Origin: Bacteroidota bacterium | GTDB taxonomy: Bacteria > Bacteroidota > Bacteroidia > Chitinophagales > Chitinophagaceae | Reading direction: 5' to 3' | Assembly: GCA_023386855.1 (NCBI GenBank) | Contig: JAEWIW010000025.1 | Span: 1-12,821, forward strand | Length of the DNA: 12,821 nucleotides | In this document: in pieces, positions 7,702-12,821 of the stretch | Layout of the letters: each line of letters begins with the position of its first letter | Position numbering within the stretch: position 1 is the first letter of the stretch | Program-made: the position numbers and the translations under genes | The notes under the pieces: model-generated | The model's input: only the letters and a program-made list of their open reading frames with translations | Told to the model about the DNA's origin: nothing | Databases searched by the model: none

Positions 7702-7709
7702 CAAAATTA
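7702..7709 (-). promoter_or_regulatory. Possible -7 promoter box just before the 7188-7697 gene
   Basis: TAATTTTG on the minus strand matches TAnnTTTG exactly and ends four bases before the ATG at 7697. Transcription from it would start at or within a few bases of the ATG and give a leaderless or almost leaderless mRNA. No TTTG lies at the usual -33 spacing; the nearest one upstream leaves a 13-base spacer. The match could therefore be chance in AT-rich DNA. Confidence 0.3.
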
Positions 7710-7736
7710 CAGCGATAAAGAGCAAAACTTTGTGAA

Positions 7737-8516
7737 TTATTCCATGGATGCCGCAACCAGTTCGGCGATGTCAAGCACAGCCACCGATTCTTCTTTTTCC
7801 TGGTTCTTGACCCCATCGGTTAGCATGGTATTGCAAAAGGGACATGCCGCAGCGATGATGCTGGCACCGGTTTCCACGGCTTCCTGGGTTCTTTCCCAGT
7901 TGATGCGGGTATTTCCTTTTTCTTCCTCCTTGAACATTTGTCCGCCTCCTGCTCCGCAACAAAGTCCCTTGCTGCCGCAACGCTTCATTTCAACGAGCTC
8001 CGAGTCGAGCGCTTCGAGCACTTTCCTTGGCGCTTCATAGATATTATTAGAGCGGCCGAGGTAGCAGCTATCATGGTAGGTGATCTTCTTACCCTTGAAG
8101 GTTCCGCCTTCTTTTAATTTGATCCTTCCTTCATCGATGAGCTGCTGGATCAGGGTAGTATGATGGATCACTTCGAATGTTCCTCCCAGTTGGGGGTATT
8201 CGTTCTTGAATATATTGAAACAATGCGGACAGGCAGTAACGATCTTGCGGATGGAATAATTATTCAGTGTCTGGATATTCTGGTAAGCCATCATCTGGAA
8301 AAGAAATTCATTTCCTGCCCGGCGGGCTGGATCACCGGTGCACATTTCTTCATTACCCAGTATGGCATAGCGGATACCAACTTTTTCAAGAATGCTGGCA
8401 AAGGCCCTGGTGATCTTTTGCGCACGCTGGTCGAAACTCCCGGAACATCCTACCCAGAATAATATTTCGGGCGACTCGCCTGCTGCAAACATCTCCGCCA
8501 TGATAGGTGGCTTCAT
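7737..8516 (-). CDS. (Fe-S)-binding protein with two CCG domains, HdrB/HdrD- or GlpC-like
   Basis: The 259-residue soluble protein has two cysteine-rich (CCG, PF02754-type) domains. The first holds Cys24 (WVGCSGSFD), Cys59 (EEMCTGDPARR) and Cys96/Cys99 (ACPHCF). The second holds Cys151 (HDSCYLGR), Cys186/Cys187 (GLCCGAGGG) and Cys225/Cys228 (ACPFCN). In heterodisulfide reductase and related proteins such domains bind a [4Fe-4S] cluster that handles two-electron chemistry. Only the second domain has the full CX(n)CCGX(n)CXXC form; in the first the pair is Cys-Thr-Gly, which I believe is usual for this subgroup. There is no membrane segment, so it should need a membrane partner. The protein encoded from 11699 rightward has just that make-up and the same strand, but lies 3.2 kb upstream behind a block of plus-strand genes. 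Electron donor and acceptor are unknown. Confidence 0.88.
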   Translation of the reverse strand: MKPPIMAEMFAAGESPEILFWVGCSGSFDQRAQKITRAFASILEKVGIRYAILGNEEMCTGDPARRAGNEFLFQMMAYQNIQTLNNYSIRKIVTACPHCFNIFKNEYPQLGGTFEVIHHTTLIQQLIDEGRIKLKEGGTFKGKKITYHDSCYLGRSNNIYEAPRKVLEALDSELVEMKRCGSKGLCCGAGGGQMFKEEEKGNTRINWERTQEAVETGASIIAAACPFCNTMLTDGVKNQEKEESVAVLDIAELVAASME

Positions 8517-8679
8517 AAAGAATAATTTTTGTAAATCTAATCAAGATAAAGATCAAATCGCGGTATCAATATTGCATTTACAGGAAGGAAAAATGAAGGT
8601 TTGCCATTATACCAATACCAGAGTTAACCTTTACCAGTTAAGAAAAAATAATACTATTTTGCAATAATAAACTTTCCCA
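8517..8679. promoter_or_regulatory. Divergent AT-rich intergenic region with candidate promoters on both strands
   Basis: This 163-base gap separates the minus-strand CCG gene from the plus-strand DinB gene and must hold both start signals. For the CCG gene, TATCTTG (8548-8542, minus) with TTG 18 bases upstream (8569-8567) resembles the Bacteroidota pattern, one base short in the -7 box. For the DinB gene, TATTTTG (8655-8661, plus) ends 18 bases before the ATG and also lacks one base of TAnnTTTG; no convincing -33 box goes with it. The region is visibly richer in A and T than the neighbouring genes. I see no hairpin, riboswitch or clear operator. Confidence 0.35.
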
Positions 8680-9180
8680 ATGCAATTAAAACAAGCTGTA
8701 AATAATGTTTTCACACAACTTGATAGCAGCCTTGCACAACTTACCGACGAACAATATATAAAACCCTGCACAACATTATTCAATAATACCATCGGGCAAC
8801 ATGTTCGCCATATTATTGAATTATTCCTTTGCCTCGAACAGGGTTACGAACATGGATTGATCAATTACGAAAAACGTAAACGTGATAAAGAAATTGAAAC
8901 CAGGAAGGATCTTGCGGCTGCATTTCTGAAGGAAATTTATGAAAAGCTAAGCCGGCCCGATAAGGAACTGGTGCTTGAAGCAAGCTATGATGACCTCTCC
9001 GCCGATCCTCTTCGAATTCATACCAATTATTTCAGGGAGATCGCTTATAACCTTGAACATACGATCCATCATATGGCGCTCATACGCGTTGGTATCAATG
9101 AAGTGGCTTCCATCAAGATGCCCGATGAATTTGGCGTTGCTTCTTCCACTGTAAAGTTCAGAAAGCAATGTGCACAGTAA
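8680..9180 (+). CDS. DinB-family protein (four-helix metal-binding fold)
   Basis: The 166-residue protein has the helical make-up of the DinB/YfiT superfamily. An N-terminal helix (LKQAVNNVFTQLDSSL) is followed by TIGQHVRHIIELF (37-49) and later HTIHHMALIRVG (127-138). His44 (or His41) with His127 and His131 (HxxxH) form the likely metal-binding triad of this family. Known members include thiol-dependent transferases such as bacillithiol S-transferases and mycothiol-dependent isomerases; many others have no known reaction. The ATG at 8680 begins right at the first conserved helix. It is the first gene of the plus-strand group and its end overlaps the next gene by 13 bases, which points to coupled translation. 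There is no signal peptide. The family call is good; the reaction is unknown. Confidence 0.85.
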   Translation: MQLKQAVNNVFTQLDSSLAQLTDEQYIKPCTTLFNNTIGQHVRHIIELFLCLEQGYEHGLINYEKRKRDKEIETRKDLAAAFLKEIYEKLSRPDKELVLEASYDDLSADPLRIHTNYFREIAYNLEHTIHHMALIRVGINEVASIKMPDEFGVASSTVKFRKQCAQ

Positions 9181-9899
9181 GCTATATACCGCTGCAATCT
9201 TCCGTATTCCTGTCTTCCAACCGCGATGAAAAAAAATTTCGCTCCATTGCCATTCATCCTGAAGAATATGAACATTCCTCTGGGAAGATGATCTATCCAA
9301 AGGATCCTGATGCAGGTGGAACATGGATCGCCGCGCATGAAACCGGTAATGCCATTGTATTTCTCAATGGGGCAAGGCATAAACATGAAAGCCTGCCGCC
9401 ATACAGGTTAAGTCGTGGCATTGTATTACTCGATATGCTCAATCATCATTCACCGGTATATCGTTTCAATGAAATAGAGTTAACTTCCATCGAACCCTTT
9501 ACCGCTGTGATATACGAGCAGCAGCGCTTATTCCAGGCCCGCTGGGATGGGAAAGAAAAAGAACTGCTTTCGCTTGACCCGCTGCAACGGCATATCTGGT
9601 CTTCCTGCACATTATACACCGATGATGTCATTGAAAAAAGACAACGCTGGTTTAAAGAATGGAACAGCTTTCATGAGCATCCTTCGGAACAGGATATCAC
9701 GGGCTTTCATTTATTTACCGGTGATGGAGATGAATGGAATGACCTGCGCATGAACAGGGACGGTGTAACTTTCACGGTAAGTGTTACTACTATGGAGATC
9801 AGTGCCGAAAAGGTTTTCATGCAATATCACGATCTTCGTAACGGCAGGGTATCGGGCAGGATCCTTCGCTGTTCACAAAACATGGTGCTTCGTTCATGA
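9168..9899 (+). CDS. NRDE family protein (TANGO2 / HRG-9 homologue)
   Basis: The 243-residue protein begins MCTVSY and has the family-naming motif SSNRDE (16-21). It continues with the conserved pieces AGGTWIAAH (49-57) and AIVFLNG (62-68). Cys2 directly after the initiator Met resembles the catalytic position of Ntn-type hydrolases and fixes the start at 9168, although this overlaps the previous gene by 13 bases. Eukaryotic TANGO2 and some bacterial homologues have been linked with heme trafficking, while other work points to acyl-CoA or lipid handling; no enzyme activity is settled. Eight consecutive A (9229-9236) encode part of the DEKKF stretch right after the motif. The last four bases (ATGA) are shared with the start of the next gene. 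It is cytoplasmic by sequence. Confidence 0.9.
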   Translation: MCTVSYIPLQSSVFLSSNRDEKKFRSIAIHPEEYEHSSGKMIYPKDPDAGGTWIAAHETGNAIVFLNGARHKHESLPPYRLSRGIVLLDMLNHHSPVYRFNEIELTSIEPFTAVIYEQQRLFQARWDGKEKELLSLDPLQRHIWSSCTLYTDDVIEKRQRWFKEWNSFHEHPSEQDITGFHLFTGDGDEWNDLRMNRDGVTFTVSVTTMEISAEKVFMQYHDLRNGRVSGRILRCSQNMVLRS

Positions 9900-10960
9900 A
9901 ATTATACAGGAGAATTTTTTACCGGCCTTTTTTTATTCGGTTAACGCATTGGGAATTTTGGAGCTTTGGAATGATCTATGGATGGATCCTTCCTTACTGG
10001 TTTTATTTATGCCTTAAGGCACGTTCCTTTTTCTTCTTTTCCGCTTCCAATCCATCCATTGAATATGGCGGCTTCGCGAATGAATCCAAGGAAGATATCT
10101 ATCCCTTAATTCCTCCAGGTATCACGCCAAAAAGTATTTTCTTTAAACAGGGTGCAGACGCTGCATATGTTGCCGGTCAATTGCATGAGCAGGGAATGAG
10201 CCTGCCATTGGTAGGTAAACCCAATAAAGGAGGGAAGGGCAAGGGCGTGAAAATATTGCGCGATGCTGGTGCATTGAATCATTATGTGCAACACGCGATC
10301 GTGGATTTTCATATCCAGGAACTGGTTCCCTATGAAAAAGAAGTGGGCATATTCTATTACAGGATGCCGGGAGAAGAAAAAGGAAAGATCACCGGCATTG
10401 TAAGGAAGGAATTCCTTAGCGTAACCGGTGATGGAAAAAGTACGGTACGTCAACTTATTGATCGTAATCCCCGCGCCATACTTCATTTGAAAAGCATTAC
10501 AAAGATGCACCCCGGGTTACTCGATAAGGTTCTGGCCAATAATGAAATTTATGTTCTTGTTCCTTATGGCAACCATGCACGTGGCGCCATGTTCAAAGAT
10601 GATTCGCATTTGATCGATGAACAACTGGAAGACATGATGAATGATACCTGCAAGAAAATTGAAGGGTTTTATTTCGGGCGACTCGATATAAAATTCCACG
10701 ACTGGAATGAATTAAAGCAGGGAAAGCATTTCAGCATCATTGAAGTGAATGGGGCAGGGTCGGAGCCGACGCATATTTATGATCCGAAGCATTCGATATT
10801 TTTTGCATGGAAAGAACTTACCAGGCATTGGAAGATCCTGTATAAGATCAGCCGCATCAACCACCGGCTGGGGCATCCTTATTTAAGCTGGAAAGAAGGA
10901 ACAAACATGTTCAGGCAGGATAAGATCAATATAAGCCTGTTGGAGAAGATGACCGATTAA
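9896..10960 (+). CDS. ATP-grasp ligase-like protein with aromatic, membrane-like N-terminus
   Basis: The 354-residue protein has a C-terminal ATP-grasp fold. It shows a Gly/Lys-rich ATP loop GKPNKGGKGKGV (107-118), the hinge motif QELVPYEKEVGIFYYR (141-156), RLDIKF (262-267) and IIEVNGAGSEPTHIYDP (281-297). Glu283 and Asn285 fit the metal-binding ExN pair. ATP-grasp enzymes join a carboxylate to an amine or similar nucleophile through an acyl phosphate. The D-Ala-D-Ala ligase name often given by software is not supported by a specific motif. The first 50 residues are unusual, rich in Trp, Phe and Tyr (WEFWSFGMIYGWILPYWFY, then KARSFFFFSA), and may lie in or on the membrane. The substrate is unknown. 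Translation is coupled to the NRDE gene through ATGA, so the two proteins probably act together. Confidence 0.82.
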   Translation: MKLYRRIFYRPFFIRLTHWEFWSFGMIYGWILPYWFYLCLKARSFFFFSASNPSIEYGGFANESKEDIYPLIPPGITPKSIFFKQGADAAYVAGQLHEQGMSLPLVGKPNKGGKGKGVKILRDAGALNHYVQHAIVDFHIQELVPYEKEVGIFYYRMPGEEKGKITGIVRKEFLSVTGDGKSTVRQLIDRNPRAILHLKSITKMHPGLLDKVLANNEIYVLVPYGNHARGAMFKDDSHLIDEQLEDMMNDTCKKIEGFYFGRLDIKFHDWNELKQGKHFSIIEVNGAGSEPTHIYDPKHSIFFAWKELTRHWKILYKISRINHRLGHPYLSWKEGTNMFRQDKINISLLEKMTD

Positions 10961-11027
10961 TAATCCTGTTTTGGTATTTTAGTAACTGGTAAAAATTTCA
11001 GGGGACAATAACACCGTTCAATTCTGC
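10961..11027 (+). other. 67-base spacer between ATP-grasp and LysE-family genes
   Basis: The spacer is AT-rich at its left. It holds TATTTTAG (one mismatch to TAnnTTTG) without a partner box at the right spacing, and an imperfect AT-only inverted repeat (ATTTTA ... TAAAAAT). Neither a convincing terminator nor a convincing promoter is visible. Readthrough from the upstream genes into the exporter is the simpler reading. Confidence 0.3.
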
Positions 11028-11702
11028 ATGAAACTATTAAGAATTTTCTGGCTGGGTATGATGATCAGTTTCCTGGGAACACTTCCCCTGGGTACACTGA
11101 ATATCTCCGCCATGCAGATCGGTATAACGGATGGAACCAGGCCTGCCATCTTATTTGCTATTGGCGCACTTCTGGTAGAGATCTTTTATGTAAGGTTATC
11201 ACTGGTTGCCATGAACTGGGTCATCAAAAGAAAAAAGCTTTTCAAGATATTTGAATGGGTAACGGTGTTATTGATCTTCGCCCTCTCCGTTTCGAGCTTT
11301 TATGCAGCAGCACATCCTTCAGTGGAAAAAAATGTGATACTGTCCAATACCATTCATCGCTTCTGGCTGGGCGTGATGCTTAGTGCGGTCAATCCCCTAC
11401 AGATCCCTTTCTGGTTTGGATGGAGCACGGCATTGTTCAGCAGGAATATTCTCGAGAACCGTTCACTACATTATAATCTTTATATCACCGGGATTGGACT
11501 GGGAACACTTTTGGGCTTCCTGGTATTTATTGTTGGAGGAAGGATGATCGTTCATTCCTTCAATACCAGCCAGTCGGTCATCAACTATGTGATCGGGGTT
11601 ATATTTGCGCTCACCGCCATTGCATTGCTGGTGAAAATGCTCAGGAAAAAAGATGCGATCACCAACCTCGATGCTACACCTGGTGAATCAAACAATGCTT
11701 AA
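11028..11702 (+). CDS. LysE/RhtB-family exporter
   Basis: The 224-residue inner-membrane protein has about six hydrophobic segments (roughly 5-30, 37-60, 72-92, 110-135, 150-172 and 184-204). The N-terminal GTLPLGTLNISAMQIG (17-32) follows the PxGP/PLG-type opening of LysE exporters, and SAVNPLQIPFWFGWSTALF (119-137) matches the family's NP-containing fourth segment. LysE, RhtB and CadD relatives move amino acids, other small metabolites or ions out of the cell using the proton gradient. The substrate here cannot be told. The C-terminal tail after residue 205 is hydrophilic and probably cytoplasmic. It is the last of the four plus-strand genes. Its TAA stop (11700-11702) overlaps by two bases with the stop of the convergent Fe-S gene, so there is no room for a separate terminator. 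Confidence 0.87.
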   Translation: MKLLRIFWLGMMISFLGTLPLGTLNISAMQIGITDGTRPAILFAIGALLVEIFYVRLSLVAMNWVIKRKKLFKIFEWVTVLLIFALSVSSFYAAAHPSVEKNVILSNTIHRFWLGVMLSAVNPLQIPFWFGWSTALFSRNILENRSLHYNLYITGIGLGTLLGFLVFIVGGRMIVHSFNTSQSVINYVIGVIFALTAIALLVKMLRKKDAITNLDATPGESNNA

Positions 11703-12821
11703 TTGCTTTCGGTCCAGTTTGAGCGTTCTTCTGGTGCAAATTTCCATGGAGCGAAATTGTTTTCAATATTGCTGAACATGGCATTCCATTCCTGCGGCGC
11801 ATTGCTTTCTTCCATGATCAGTGATCTTCTCAACTCAAGTATGATTTCCAGCGGGCTAATTGCAACAGGGCATTCCTGCACACAGGCCTGGCAGGTAGTG
11901 CAGGCCCTTAATTCTTCGGTGCTGATATAATCGTGCAGCAGGGTTTTTCCATCGTCTTTGAATTCACCATTTGTTTTAATGTTCTTCCGAATATCTTCCA
12001 TGCGATCGCGGGTATCCATCATGATCTTTCTTGGCGAAAGCGCTTTACCTGTCTGGGTTGCAGGGCATGCAGCGCTGCACCTTCCGCATTCGGTACAGCT
12101 ATAAGCATCAAGCAGGTTCCTCCAGCTGAGATCGAATACATCTTTAGCCCCAAATTTTTCAGGAGCGACAGCATTTTCAGGTACCTGGTCGGGCTGCATG
12201 GCATAAAGCACTTCCTGCTGGATGGAAGGCATATTCCTGATCTTTCCCTGCGGGCGAAGCCTTGCATAATAGGCATTCGGAAAGGCAAGCAGGATATGAA
12301 GATGCTTTGAATAAGGAAGATAATTCAGGAAGGCAAGAATTCCGATAATGTGCAACCACCATGCTGATCGTTCCAGTGTCTCCAAAGTTTGATCCGGAGC
12401 AGAAGATAACAGCGGCTGCAGCATACCCGAGATCATGAAGGATGCGGTTTGATGTTCACCATATACACCATATCCTCTTTGCTGTAAAATACCATCGGCG
12501 GTATTCATGAGCAGGAACAAAGTCATCAATATGATCTCGGTGATGAGGATATAATTTGCATCGGAACGCGGCCACCCGTCAAGATCATGGCTGATGAATC
12601 GTTTCAGCTTAAGCAGGTTTCTTCTTACCAAAAAAATTACACAGGCCAGTATCACCAACACGGCAAGCCATTCAAATCCATTGATGAGGAAAGAATAAAA
12701 GCTGCCGGCACCGGCGAATACCCGGTGTGTTCCTGCTATACCATCAATCAGGATTTCCAGCACTTCAATATTGATCAGGATAAAACCGGCATATACAATA
12801 AAGTGCAGTACTGCCACCAGT
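11699..12821 (-). CDS. Membrane (heme b-type) protein with two [4Fe-4S] clusters, HdrE/HdrD- or GlpC-like, 5' end missing
   Basis: The frame is still open at the right edge of the window, so the real start and the first part (perhaps 70-80 residues, from memory of related proteins) are outside. At least 373 residues are visible; numbering here counts from the GTG at 12817. Four hydrophobic segments (about 3-25, 48-66, 86-106 and 152-170) carry histidines (His5, His156, His172, His174) that could bind heme b, as in NarI/HdrE-like subunits. A soluble C-terminal part has two ferredoxin-like motifs: Cys241, 244, 247, 251 (CTECGRCSAACP) and Cys306, 309, 312, 316 (CTTCQACVQECP). This make-up fits electron passage between the quinone pool and a CCG-domain partner. 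That partner is most likely the 7737-8516 product. A role as an electron-transfer-flavoprotein:menaquinone oxidoreductase is possible but unproven. Confidence 0.87.
   Translation of the reverse strand, partial: LVAVLHFIVYAGFILINIEVLEILIDGIAGTHRVFAGAGSFYSFLINGFEWLAVLVILACVIFLVRRNLLKLKRFISHDLDGWPRSDANYILITEIILMTLFLLMNTADGILQQRGYGVYGEHQTASFMISGMLQPLLSSAPDQTLETLERSAWWLHIIGILAFLNYLPYSKHLHILLAFPNAYYARLRPQGKIRNMPSIQQEVLYAMQPDQVPENAVAPEKFGAKDVFDLSWRNLLDAYSCTECGRCSAACPATQTGKALSPRKIMMDTRDRMEDIRKNIKTNGEFKDDGKTLLHDYISTEELRACTTCQACVQECPVAISPLEIILELRRSLIMEESNAPQEWNAMFSNIENNFAPWKFAPEERSNWTESN

Noticed and set aside
8392..8667. Plus-strand open frame of 91 codons across the divergent gap before the DinB gene
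   Set aside because: Its first half is antisense to the CCG gene and its second half covers the AT-rich promoter region; no family features and no sensible start.
9547..10017. Plus-strand open frames inside the NRDE gene and the start of the ATP-grasp gene
   Set aside because: They are out of frame with two well-supported, coupled genes and show no domain.
9896..10960. D-alanine-D-alanine ligase as the name for the ATP-grasp protein
   Set aside because: Only general ATP-grasp motifs are visible, the N-terminus is unlike Ddl, and there is no cell-wall gene next to it.

Overview
The window looks like chromosomal DNA from a Bacteroidota bacterium, most likely family Chitinophagaceae or a close relative (inference from protein style and gene order, not from a marker gene). 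Signs include the run miaB / sigma-54 activator / lptE / TPR-like protein / secG, the SusA-like GH13 tail, weak purine-rich leaders, and TAnnTTTG-type -7 promoter boxes. No rRNA, tRNA, CRISPR array, transposase, integrase or phage gene was seen.

Layout. Bases 1-447 (+) are the 3' end of a GH13 alpha-amylase/neopullulanase. It converges on a minus-strand block read from right to left. A five-gene run, miaB (5675-7087), sigma-54 activator (4396-5637), lptE (3816-4376), a TPR-like protein (2911-3813) and secG (2578-2907), has gaps of 2-37 bases. It starts at a good -7 box (7111-7118) and ends in a hairpin terminator (2534-2556). Then come mltG (1452-2501) and a YihY/BrkB membrane protein (452-1450). 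Most of this is housekeeping: tRNA modification, LPS export to the outer membrane, protein secretion, and glycan strand termination in peptidoglycan.

The right half holds an electron-transfer pair on the minus strand, split in two. A membrane/2x[4Fe-4S] protein (11699 to beyond the window end) and a CCG-domain Fe-S protein (7737-8516) resemble the two subunits of an HdrDE- or GlpC-like quinone-linked oxidoreductase. A conserved small protein of unknown function (7188-7697) follows the CCG gene. Between the two Fe-S genes sits an oppositely oriented four-gene group on the plus strand: DinB-family protein (8680-9180), NRDE/TANGO2-family protein (9168-9899), ATP-grasp ligase-like protein with an aromatic N-terminus (9896-10960) and LysE-family exporter (11028-11702). 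The first three overlap each other and the last shares its stop bases with the convergent Fe-S gene.

The plus-strand group is the best candidate for an undescribed system: a possible ligase, a possible amidase or heme-trafficking protein, a possible thiol/metal enzyme and an exporter, packed as one unit. Its function is unknown and the proposal is inference from gene families and packing.
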